Below are positions 1 to 6,225 of a DNA stretch of 6,479 bases, piece after piece. The position numbers and the translations under genes were made by a program. Numbering within the stretch: the stretch's first letter is position 1; every line of letters begins with the position of its first letter. The DNA is from an uncultured Dyadobacter sp. (lineage in GTDB: Bacteria; Bacteroidota; Bacteroidia; Cytophagales; Spirosomataceae), in contig CAMLNK010000243.1 in NCBI GenBank assembly GCA_946481035.1, forward strand, positions 1 through 6,479. Direction: 5' to 3'. The notes below the pieces were generated by a model, which searched no databases, was not told the origin of the DNA, and saw only the letters and a list, made by a program, of their open reading frames with translations.

Positions 1-399
1 ACCGTATTTGAAGCGAAAACCGGAGAACAGCGGCAGCGAAGCGCTTGCCATTCCGTACATTGCCTGGTGTACATTCGGCATCCCGCCCGAATTACCGGTG
101 CTGTCGTTGCCTTCCTGCTTGATTTTCAGGTTCACGTTCGGCGAATTTACCCGCAGGTAAGAGCCCGAAACGCTCAGGCTTGGTAGCTGGTTTTCCTTCA
201 CCTGACGAATCCCCAGCCCGGCCAGGTCGATGTTGCTCTGGCTGAGTTTCAATTGTTTGCTGTTTTGCAGGCTCATGGTAATGGCCTCTTCCAGCTTGAT
301 CGTGCGTGCGCTTTGTGCGTACGAATGGCCGGCCACAGCAATCCAGACGATCCCGGTTGCCAGACTCACCATTCTTTTAATTCTGGATGTGGTGTTCAT
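1..399 (-). CDS. TolC-family outer-membrane efflux protein, N-terminal part (cut by window edge)
   Basis: This is the first 133 codons of an outer-membrane factor, the channel that connects an inner-membrane pump and its periplasmic adaptor to the outside. The protein starts MNTTSRIKRM and has a signal peptide: basic residues, a hydrophobic stretch at about 11-24 and a likely cleavage after SYA (residue 28). The mature part begins with the family signature: TIKLEEAITMSLQNS (33-47), then LSQSNIDLAGLGIRQVKENQ (52-71), then LPSLSVSGSY (72-81), and a first beta-strand-like segment ending SASLPLFSGF. This matches the start of OEP/TolC repeats, in which a helix is followed by 'LP.l...g.y'. The start codon lies 23 bp inside the end of the TetR gene, so the two are surely co-transcribed and perhaps translationally coupled. 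M10 is an alternative start that would also leave a signal peptide. The C-terminal four-fifths lies outside the window. The substrate cannot be told; adaptor and pump genes are expected further left. Confidence 0.88.
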   Translation of the reverse strand, partial: MNTTSRIKRMVSLATGIVWIAVAGHSYAQSARTIKLEEAITMSLQNSKQLKLSQSNIDLAGLGIRQVKENQLPSLSVSGSYLRVNSPNVNLKIKQEGNDSTGNSGGMPNVHQAMYGMASASLPLFSGFRFKYG

Positions 400-1021
400 T
401 GGTTATTGTTGATTTAAATAGGTTCTTGAGATGCTGGCTCAGCTCATTCCGCAAATGCTTCTTGAATTCTTCATCCGACAGATGTTCGAGACCATTGAGA
501 ATTTTATAAAAATCCTGTGTAGCGATGGCGTAGTTGACCGTGCCATAAAGTGTAGTAGTCACCAGGCTCACATTGATATCCTTACGAAAATCGCCGGCAT
601 CCTGTCCTTCTCGGATCATCCGCTTGATCAGCTCCACGTTCCGCATTTTCAGTCCGCGGATATATTCGGAAATCACGGGTGTACGCTCCGAGGAGAGTTG
701 CTCACGCAGCATAATGTTGTGAAAGCACTGGTTGCCGATCAGCCGATCGATCACGCTGTCGATAAACACGTTGAATTTTTGGAGTGCGGAAAGCTCGCTA
801 AGCATCATCAGGGTTTCCAGCCGGGAGCTCGACTCGGTCATGCGCAGCTGGAAAAGCGCCTCGATCAGCTTTTCCTTCGAACCGAAGTAGTAGGATATCA
901 TCGAGACGTTCACATCGGCTTCCTGGGCGATATCCCTCACCGAAGTACCGGCAAATCCTTTCTGTGAAAACAGCCGCTCCGCTACTTCTATTATCTGCAA
1001 TTGTTTCGCGTTGTATTCCAT
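377..1021 (-). CDS. TetR/AcrR-family transcriptional regulator
   Basis: This 214-residue protein has the size and build of a one-domain TetR repressor. Residues 5-52 form the DNA-binding part: helix 1 with the typical 'I...A..LF...G' pattern (IIEVAERLFSQKGFAG, 10-25), then a helix-turn-helix from TSVRDIAQEADVN through VSMISYYFGSKEKL, where the YYF.sKe.L motif is a family hallmark. The rest (about 55-200) is a variable all-helical ligand-binding and dimerisation domain that does not reveal the ligand. It lies directly before a TolC-type gene and overlaps it, so it very probably represses its own operon and is released by a pump substrate. A perfect palindrome 76 bp before the start codon is the likely operator. 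The chosen ATG follows TTAA with no Shine-Dalgarno site, as is usual in Bacteroidota. Family assignment is firm; the role in efflux control is inferred from context. Confidence 0.93.
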   Translation of the reverse strand: MEYNAKQLQIIEVAERLFSQKGFAGTSVRDIAQEADVNVSMISYYFGSKEKLIEALFQLRMTESSSRLETLMMLSELSALQKFNVFIDSVIDRLIGNQCFHNIMLREQLSSERTPVISEYIRGLKMRNVELIKRMIREGQDAGDFRKDINVSLVTTTLYGTVNYAIATQDFYKILNGLEHLSDEEFKKHLRNELSQHLKNLFKSTITNEHHIQN

Positions 1022-1073
1022 TTAAGTAGGTCACCAGCAGGGATTCTTTTCTTGCTTTTTGCTAGTGACAATA

Positions 1074-1105
1074 CAAAGGTAACCGGAGTTAAAATAAAAT
1101 TCAAA
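1074..1105 (-). promoter_or_regulatory. Bacteroidota-type promoter of the tetR-tolC operon
   Basis: On the minus strand, TACCTTTG (1081 to 1074) matches the Bacteroidota -7 consensus TAnnTTTG exactly. A TTTG (1105 to 1102) lies 20 nt upstream, inside the usual 17-23 nt spacing for the -33 element. Transcription would begin near 1068, giving a leader of about 45 nt before the regulator's ATG. The -33 TTTG is part of the 24-bp palindrome at 1097-1120, so a protein bound there would block RNA polymerase. Confidence 0.65.
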
Positions 1106-1120
1106 CGATCGTTTGAATTT
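1097..1120. promoter_or_regulatory. Probable TetR operator, perfect 24-bp palindrome
   Basis: The DNA from 1097 to 1120 equals its own reverse complement over all 24 bp. Its core is TCAAACGATCGTTTGA (1101-1116) with AT-rich arms. A palindrome of this length centred about 88 bp before a TetR gene, and covering its promoter's -33 element, is the normal look of an autoregulatory TetR operator. Binding itself is inferred. Confidence 0.7.
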
Positions 1121-1126
1121 ATTAAA

Positions 1127-1136
1127 CAAACGTTTG
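1127..1136. promoter_or_regulatory. Second, compact operator-like palindrome
   Basis: CAAACGTTTG is a perfect 10-bp palindrome made of the same half-site words as the main operator but without its central ATCG. The heptamer CGTTTGA occurs at 1110-1116 and again at 1131-1137, exactly 21 bp (two helical turns) apart, so a second dimer could bind on the same face of the helix. It may be an auxiliary site for the TetR protein. Confidence 0.4.
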
Positions 1137-1149
1137 ATTAGTAAAAGCA

Positions 1150-1191
1150 AATATTGGATTAATACCATTAAAGTTTTTTAATCCTAATATT
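1150..1191 (-). terminator. AT-rich hairpin downstream of ruvC, possible weak terminator
   Basis: The arms 1150-1162 (AATATTGGATTAA) and 1178-1191 pair over 13 bp with one bulged base (T1185) and a 15-nt loop. Read in the ruvC direction, the hairpin lies 102 bp past the stop codon and is followed shortly by TTTT. The stem has only two G-C pairs, so its strength as an intrinsic terminator is doubtful. The remainder of the 271-bp gap 1022-1292 is AT-rich and shows no gene. Confidence 0.25.
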
Positions 1192-1292
1192 AAAATTACA
1201 TTAACGACTGATTATCAATTATATAACAGCACAATAATACAACCCGCCGCGAAACGCAACCGGTTTTATTACACAAGAAGAAGAGAGATTGC

Positions 1293-1877
1293 TTACTTTA
1301 CACGTCCGGGATTTTCGCTTACAAATGCGTCCCAGCCGCCTTTCTTGGCTTTTTTGGAGCCGCCGGAAGCTACCGCAGCCGGCGAATTGGCGTGGTACTG
1401 ATGGCAGATCGCGATGGCGATGCCGTCGGTAGCATCCATGAATTCACGACTGAGTTCCATTTTCAGGATCTTTTCGAGCATGTAGGCCACCTGCTCTTTG
1501 GAAGCATTACCGCTGCCGGTAACAGATTGCTTCACTTTTTTGGGGGAGTACTCAACAATGGGGATATTGCGGGCCAGCGCAGCGGCCATCGCCACGCCCT
1601 GCGCTCGACCGAGTTTGAGCATCGATTGCGCATTTTTGCCATAAAAAGGATCTTCAATGGCCATTTCATCGGGCAGGTAATCCTCGATCAGCTGGGTCAG
1701 GCGTTCAAAGATTTTCTTCAACTTCAACTCGTGCGTACTATATTTGCTCAAATGAATCACCCCGTATTGCACCAGCGAAATTTGCTGCCCCTTGACCGAA
1801 ATCACCCCGTAACCCATCACCTGCGTGCCGGGATCGACCCCAATAATGACCTTTTCCGAAACCTCCGTTTTTAACAT
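1293..1877 (-). CDS. ruvC: Crossover junction endodeoxyribonuclease RuvC
   Basis: RuvC is the dimeric nuclease that cuts Holliday junctions symmetrically during recombination and fork repair, acting with the RuvAB branch-migration motor in the cytoplasm. With the start at MLKTEVSEKVIIGVDPGT the protein has 194 residues, against 173 in E. coli. The four metal-binding acids are all present: D15 in GVDPGT, E75 in MAIEDPFYGKN, and D148 and D151 in DATDGIAIAICH. The DNA-contacting segments KNAQSMLKLGRAQGVAMA (81-98) and KKVKQSVTGSGNASKEQV (113-130) fit the family closely. A basic glycine-rich tail from about 163 ends WDAFVSENPGRVK; a comparable tail is, from memory, common in Bacteroidota RuvC. 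A longer in-frame start at 1946 exists but would add 23 residues not found in the family. The chosen ATG shares two bases with the start codon of the divergent membrane gene. No ruvA or ruvB is nearby. Confidence 0.96.
   Translation of the reverse strand: MLKTEVSEKVIIGVDPGTQVMGYGVISVKGQQISLVQYGVIHLSKYSTHELKLKKIFERLTQLIEDYLPDEMAIEDPFYGKNAQSMLKLGRAQGVAMAAALARNIPIVEYSPKKVKQSVTGSGNASKEQVAYMLEKILKMELSREFMDATDGIAIAICHQYHANSPAAVASGGSKKAKKGGWDAFVSENPGRVK
1739..1746 (+). promoter_or_regulatory. Possible -7 element for the plus-strand membrane-gene pair
   Basis: TATATTTG, inside ruvC on the opposite strand, fits the -7 consensus TAnnTTTG and points at the gene starting at 1876, about 130 bp downstream. 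No TTG or TTTG is found 17-23 nt before it, so this is only half a promoter and may be chance. Any promoter for the plus-strand pair must lie inside ruvC. Confidence 0.15.
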
Positions 1878-2877
1878 GGTGCAAGATAAGGAACTCTCCC
1901 CTCCAAAGCCAAAAAGCAACCAGGCAAAGCTGCTCTGGGTGGTCAAGCTCGTGGTGACGGCCCTGGTACTAAGCTACATTTACCGCACATTCCGGAATGA
2001 ACAAAAAGGCATCGGCGATATTGGAAGCGTTTTCGGGGAGATATGGTCGGCGCAGAATGCGCCGGTGTTCGTAGTGATGGTTTTGCTCGTACCGGTCAAC
2101 TGGACACTGGAAAGCCTCAAATGGCAGCAACTCATTTCCCGCATTATCCCGCTTTCGTTCCGCGATGCAATGCGAGGCACCCTCACCGGCCTGGCCGTGG
2201 GCGTAGCCGTGCCCGCGCAATTGGGCGATACGCTCGGGCGAGTGGCTGCATTAAAATCCGACCGGCGAATGGAAGCGATCGGTGCGGCGCTCATTTCCAA
2301 TGGCATCCAGTTTTACGTTTCGGTGCTCGCAGGGGCATTCGGCTGGGTGTATTTAAAAGACCAGCTCGCTATTCCCGACACGGCCAGGCTGGCCGTCAAC
2401 GGCGTTTTGTTTGCTATTATTTTCCTGGGCCCTGCATTGCTTCCTTTCAGAAAACAGATCGGTACTTGGGAACCTTCCCGTCGTTTTTTTGTAAAAATGA
2501 AGGAGTATTTAAATGTAATAGGCCGCTATACGCCTTTCGAGCTGGCAACAAGCACGGGCTACGGCGTGCTGCGCTACCTCGTTTTTCTCTCCCAATTTGT
2601 GCTTGCACTATCGCTGTTCCAATTTCAGGTAGGCATCGGGCAGCTGGCAGCCTGTGTTACATTAATTTTTTTGGCTAAAACACTCATACCGGCTATCAAT
2701 GTGCTGGGCGACCTGGGTTTGCGTGAGTTTACGGCCCTCGTGGTGCTTGCGCCTTTCAAACTACCGGCCGAGCAGATCATCGCCGCCACTTTCCTGATCT
2801 GGATATTAAACGTCCTCGGCCCTATCCTCGTGGGGATATTCCTGGTGTGGAAATATAAATGGAAGAAATCGAGATGA
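1876..2877 (+). CDS. Flippase-like integral membrane protein, lysylphosphatidylglycerol-synthase TM family (UPF0104)
   Basis: This 333-residue inner-membrane protein has about eight hydrophobic segments (roughly 19-36, 62-78, 101-118, 134-160, 172-190, 228-250, 255-275, 300-325). Family marks are NWTLESLKW (75-83), the conserved loop GVAVPAQLGDTLGRVAALK (109-127) and GDLGLREF (278-285). It corresponds to the membrane half of MprF-like proteins without the aminoacyl-transferase domain. Members of this family are thought to bind or move lipids or lipid-linked sugars across the membrane; the exact substrate is unknown. The glycosyltransferase that follows overlaps its stop codon by 4 bp, so the two probably act on the same lipid. 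The start MVQDKELSPP was chosen because it lies just before the first membrane segment; an earlier ATG at 1825 would run 17 codons into ruvC. The basic C-terminus KYKWKKSR probably faces the cytoplasm. Confidence 0.88.
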   Translation: MVQDKELSPPKPKSNQAKLLWVVKLVVTALVLSYIYRTFRNEQKGIGDIGSVFGEIWSAQNAPVFVVMVLLVPVNWTLESLKWQQLISRIIPLSFRDAMRGTLTGLAVGVAVPAQLGDTLGRVAALKSDRRMEAIGAALISNGIQFYVSVLAGAFGWVYLKDQLAIPDTARLAVNGVLFAIIFLGPALLPFRKQIGTWEPSRRFFVKMKEYLNVIGRYTPFELATSTGYGVLRYLVFLSQFVLALSLFQFQVGIGQLAACVTLIFLAKTLIPAINVLGDLGLREFTALVVLAPFKLPAEQIIAATFLIWILNVLGPILVGIFLVWKYKWKKSR

Positions 2878-4028
2878 GCAGCACGGCATTCATTTCCTGG
2901 GCCATGGCGGCCATTTGGTTACTATTGGGCAGTTATGCGGTTTTTACTTTAGCATTAACCTTCCTCTGGGCCAGAATACGCAAGCCCGCGGCACCGGCGG
3001 GCATTCCCGAAGATCTTTTTATTACGGTAATCATACCTGTCCGGAACGAAGAAGAAAACATCCTGGCCCTGCTCGGCGACCTCGACCGGCAAACCCTGCC
3101 ACCTGCCCATTTCGAAGTACTGGTAATGGACGACGGTTCCACCGACAATACGGCTGCGATTGTACGCACGTTCGCGGAACATTCGAAGGCCAGTATTAAA
3201 CTCATTCCCCTGCCCGATGAACGCACTTCGGCGCCCAAAAAACGGGCGATTGAAACGGCCATTGCACATGCAAAAGGCAAGCTGATCGTCACCACCGACG
3301 GCGATTGCCGCGCGCAGGCAGGCTGGCTGCATGCGATCGCGACGTATTACCTATATACGGGCGCGAAACTCATCAGCTCGCCGGTTACATTCACCGGGGA
3401 AACTACCCTCACCGACCACCTGCAAACGGTCGAATTCGCGAGCCTGATCGGCAGCGGGGCGGCTTCCATGTCGGCGGGCTACCCGTCCATGTGCAACGGT
3501 GCTAACCTCGCCTACGAAAAGGAAACTTTCCTGGAAGTAAAAGGGTATGACGGCGTCCGGCATATTGCCTCGGGCGACGACGAGTTCCTGATGCACAAGA
3601 TCGCCGCGCGTTATCCCGGCTCCGTCCGCTTCCTCCGCCACCGCGACGCCATCATCCGCACCGCGCCGCACCGGAACTGGGCCAGCTTTTACCGCCAGCG
3701 AAAGCGCTGGGCCAGCAAATGGAAGCACTACCAAAGCAAAACACCGCTGGTGCTGGCCATTTACATTTTTGCCAGCAATTTTTCGGTGCTGCTGGCAGGC
3801 GCGCTTGCATTGGCGGGCAACATCCCTCCCACTGCTTTTTTAGGTATACTCGCGCTAAAATGCGTTCCTGAATGGTTTTTCCTCGGTTCAGTACTCAATT
3901 TTCTCCAAAAACCGAGGTCGCTGGCATTCATCCCGGTAACCCAGCTTTTCTACCCATTTTATGTTTGCTTCTTCGGCCTGGCCGCCCAGAAAGGCCAGTA
4001 CGAATGGAAAGGACGCAAGCTCTCGTGA
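2874..4028 (+). CDS. Membrane-bound family 2 glycosyltransferase
   Basis: This 384-residue enzyme should transfer a sugar from an activated nucleotide donor at the cytoplasmic face of the inner membrane. One N-terminal membrane helix (about 7-32) is followed by a GT-A catalytic domain: VIIPVRNEEENI (52-63), VLVMDDGSTD (82-91, nucleotide binding), KKRAIETAI (122-130), the metal-binding DGD (142-144, within VTTDGDC), CNGANLAYEK (207-216), GDDE (234-237, likely the acceptor/base region) and QRKRW (275-279), the QxxRW motif of cellulose-synthase-like enzymes. Three C-terminal hydrophobic segments follow (about 292-314, 320-343, 350-371), and the protein ends YEWKGRKLS. The ATG at 2874 is preferred because it forms an ATGA overlap with the upstream stop and has GGAAG nine bases before it; an ATG at 2859 would add five residues. 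Donor and acceptor are unknown. QxxRW hints at, but does not prove, a processive polymerase. Confidence 0.9.
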   Translation: MSSTAFISWAMAAIWLLLGSYAVFTLALTFLWARIRKPAAPAGIPEDLFITVIIPVRNEEENILALLGDLDRQTLPPAHFEVLVMDDGSTDNTAAIVRTFAEHSKASIKLIPLPDERTSAPKKRAIETAIAHAKGKLIVTTDGDCRAQAGWLHAIATYYLYTGAKLISSPVTFTGETTLTDHLQTVEFASLIGSGAASMSAGYPSMCNGANLAYEKETFLEVKGYDGVRHIASGDDEFLMHKIAARYPGSVRFLRHRDAIIRTAPHRNWASFYRQRKRWASKWKHYQSKTPLVLAIYIFASNFSVLLAGALALAGNIPPTAFLGILALKCVPEWFFLGSVLNFLQKPRSLAFIPVTQLFYPFYVCFFGLAAQKGQYEWKGRKLS

Positions 4029-4047
4029 TCCGGCCAGCCAGGCATAT

Positions 4048-4075
4048 AAAAAAACTGCCGGCAAAATGCCGGCAG
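4048..4075 (-). terminator. Intrinsic terminator between convergent genes
   Basis: CTGCCGGC (4055-4062) and GCCGGCAG (4068-4075) form a perfect 8-bp GC-rich stem with a 5-nt loop. On the minus strand the stem is followed at once by seven T (complement of A4048-4054), a textbook terminator for the large gene ending at 4115. Read on the plus strand it is followed only by CTTTAAG, so it would stop the membrane-gene pair less well. Confidence 0.85.
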
Positions 4076-4114
4076 CTTTAAGTTTCACATAACGCTATAT
4101 AAGATCAATTCATT

Positions 4115-6196
4115 CTACTTTTTGAGCAATTTGGAAGAATACTTCCCCTCCGCATTCACGACGTTCACAATATACATTCCTTGCGCAAAAGCCTGAACAT
4201 TAACTTTGATTTCTGTTTGACCGGTCATAGGCATCGCCTGATAAACCCGTTTTCCTTCTAGTGTGAATATCTCGATTTTTTTCACCGGCGAGAAACTTCT
4301 GACATTCATTTCGTCCTGGCTTGGGTTCGGGAAGAAATCCACGGCCAAACGGGCGTCACAGGCTCCCGCTTGTATGCTACGGATCGCGCTGTACTCGAAT
4401 GTCTCGTCGTTATCTACCTGTTTGAGACGATAATAATAGTTCTTTACAGGTACAGACTCTGATGAAAATGGTGTGTCGTTGAAACTATATGTGGCTTGGG
4501 CGGCGTCGTAATCGACCCGGGCAACAACATTGAAAACCCTGGCGTCAGACGAGCGCTCTACTTCGAAATGGGAGAAATTCCGGGCTTCGGTTACCTTCCA
4601 TTTCAGTTCCGCACTGCAATTTACATTTTGTACATCAAAAAATCCTAATGTTACGGGTAAAGCTGTTGAAGGAGGGGGTGTTGTGTAGCATGTTTGGCTC
4701 GTCGCAGGGTAGGTAATATTCACCACCGTCCATGGGTTTACAGTCACCCGGATGGTCGCGCCGTCCTGGCGCAATGAACCGTAACGATCGTCCGAAACCT
4801 CCACCCATTTGCCATTTTCCTGCTTAAATCCGGGCCAGGCAGTACCTACTCCGTTGATATCCACCGAAGCGCCGGGAAAAAGAAGGCTGCCCGATAACGG
4901 CAAACCGTTGTCCTCCTGGATCACTTTTCCTTCCGAATTAATCCATTCAATTTTTGCTGTCTCGCCGGTCGCATCGTAATTCGGGGTAACATTGTAATCC
5001 AGCCAGGGCGCATTTTTCAAACATTTCGAAGAAGCCGCCACATCGATTTTCTTTTCAACCGGCTCAGGGACCGACGGCAGGAACGGCCAGAAATGTACCT
5101 CGTCGCTTTTGTGCACAAAACTTTTTCCAATAATCTGTCCGTTGATATTCCCGTTGTTCTCCTTCACGATGTCGGCCTGAGGCGCGAAAATCGTACCGCT
5201 AATCTGCGCATTACCACCCAATGTGAGCCCTTTGGTTGCATCAGGAAAGTTGTAGATCACATAGCTGCCTTGCGAGTCGGACAAACCTCCGAAGCCGGGG
5301 AAATTAATCTTGTTGCTGCCGGTCGCCCCGCAGAATGTAGGAAAATCTACAATATTAATAATGAGTGCGAAGCTGTTGCCGGGCGAAGTCTGTCCCAATT
5401 GAGGACCCTGCGGAATACCTTCGATATTTGAATTCCCGATTTTGTTCCAAACCGCCGCCGACACTGTCAGAACGTTGACTTTGTTCGGATCTACGATAAT
5501 TTTGGGGTTATTGCCGATCACATTGGGGTCAAGATACGGTCCCATGGGGGCAGCGGCCATAATGTTGCCATTCTGGTCGCGGATCGGCAGGTTATCGGCC
5601 ATTTCTTTCAATTGATTCGACCTTTTAATAAATGTCGTGAACGCACCATCGATGTCGATCTGGTTTGCACCTGTTCCAAAAACATTTTCACAAACCGGGT
5701 TCACCGACTCGCTTACACTCGGAGACCAGGTATTGATGTTCGCATTGATCGTGATGTTAGGTGTATCCCAATATTGCGCGCTGGTTTCCGTGATACGAAT
5801 GGTCGAAGCTGCATTGTTGTTGTCCTTGTACCATACTTTCAGGTTTGTGGCCGAAGCATCGGAAGGGCTGCAATTGCCTATTTTGACGTAATTGTTACCA
5901 TTCACCATAAGGCTTCCGCTATTGAGCTTCACCGCCCCGCGAACCGCCAGACCGATGGATGCATTATTTACAAAAAATACGCCGTGCTGGTTGTTGAAGC
6001 TGATCTGATACTGATTGGTGGTCACATTTCCACCGACTGCAATGGGGCCTTCCGTTTCGTTGGATTGCAATGTGGCGTTGCCTTTTACGAATATGTTGAA
6101 CCGTTGAGCGGCGGTCGTAGGACTCTGGGCAAATACGTGATTTGCAGTTAGCGATAGGAGCGATAAAATACTTATAAGTAAAGATTTGGCAAACAT
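4115..6196 (-). CDS. Secreted choice-of-anchor A family protein with T9SS sorting domain
   Basis: This 693-residue protein should cross the inner membrane by Sec and the outer membrane by the type IX system, ending on the cell surface or released. Order of parts: signal peptide 1-23 (cut after HVFA); choice-of-anchor A domain, about 30-372, starting AAQRFNIFVKGNATLQ, with PIAVGGNVTT (51-60), an ISGTIFAPQADI segment (332-343) and a closing NGQIIGKSFVHKSDEVHFWPF; a proline linker; an unassigned domain at about 385-503 with cysteines at 392 and 503 and PLSGSLLFPGASVD (433-446); a TPPPST linker; a fibronectin-III-like domain (513-608: LPVTLGFF...ELKWKV...FEVERSSD...YYYRLKQVD); and a type A sorting domain (619-693: VDFFPNPSQDEMNV...GKRVYQ...GMYIVNVV...KLLKK). 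Choice-of-anchor A proteins are poorly understood and are thought to be surface adhesin-like. No enzyme motif is seen. It is probably transcribed alone; a terminator follows it. Confidence 0.9.
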   Translation of the reverse strand: MFAKSLLISILSLLSLTANHVFAQSPTTAAQRFNIFVKGNATLQSNETEGPIAVGGNVTTNQYQISFNNQHGVFFVNNASIGLAVRGAVKLNSGSLMVNGNNYVKIGNCSPSDASATNLKVWYKDNNNAASTIRITETSAQYWDTPNITINANINTWSPSVSESVNPVCENVFGTGANQIDIDGAFTTFIKRSNQLKEMADNLPIRDQNGNIMAAAPMGPYLDPNVIGNNPKIIVDPNKVNVLTVSAAVWNKIGNSNIEGIPQGPQLGQTSPGNSFALIINIVDFPTFCGATGSNKINFPGFGGLSDSQGSYVIYNFPDATKGLTLGGNAQISGTIFAPQADIVKENNGNINGQIIGKSFVHKSDEVHFWPFLPSVPEPVEKKIDVAASSKCLKNAPWLDYNVTPNYDATGETAKIEWINSEGKVIQEDNGLPLSGSLLFPGASVDINGVGTAWPGFKQENGKWVEVSDDRYGSLRQDGATIRVTVNPWTVVNITYPATSQTCYTTPPPSTALPVTLGFFDVQNVNCSAELKWKVTEARNFSHFEVERSSDARVFNVVARVDYDAAQATYSFNDTPFSSESVPVKNYYYRLKQVDNDETFEYSAIRSIQAGACDARLAVDFFPNPSQDEMNVRSFSPVKKIEIFTLEGKRVYQAMPMTGQTEIKVNVQAFAQGMYIVNVVNAEGKYSSKLLKK

Positions 6197-6199
6197 GAA

Positions 6200-6225
6200 G
6201 TTGAGTTGATTATTTGTAACTCAAC
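6200..6225. repeat. Inverted repeat next to the surface-protein start codon
   Basis: GTTGAGTT (6200-6207) and AACTCAAC (6218-6225) are perfect inverted 8-mers separated by 10 bp. The nearer arm ends 3 bp before the ATG at 6196. In the mRNA this would be a hairpin sitting on the ribosome-entry region; in DNA it could be a protein-binding dyad. Which one applies cannot be told from sequence. Confidence 0.45.

Noticed and set aside
431..967. 178-codon open frame on the plus strand opposite the TetR gene
   Set aside because: It is the antisense reading of a clear TetR coding sequence; its translation is histidine-rich, resembles no family and has no promoter signal.
1258..1265. AACCGGTT palindrome 28 bp after the ruvC stop
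   Set aside because: It is only 8 bp with no loop and no proper T-run, too short to be a terminator or a convincing binding site.
1392..1874. 160-codon open frame on the plus strand opposite ruvC
   Set aside because: ruvC is unmistakable on the other strand with all catalytic residues; the antisense frame has no recognisable protein features.
1878..1946. Extended ruvC start adding 23 residues (MTTQSSFAWL...)
   Set aside because: RuvC proteins begin only a few residues before the first catalytic aspartate, and the extension is the antisense of the start of the neighbouring membrane gene.
2043..2678. 211-codon open frame in a second plus-strand frame inside the UPF0104 gene
   Set aside because: The other frame encodes a coherent membrane protein with family motifs; this one is arginine- and glycine-rich, typical of a shifted frame in GC-rich coding DNA.
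5612..6151. 179-codon open frame opposite the surface-protein gene
   Set aside because: It is antisense to the choice-of-anchor A domain, and its translation shows no family signature.
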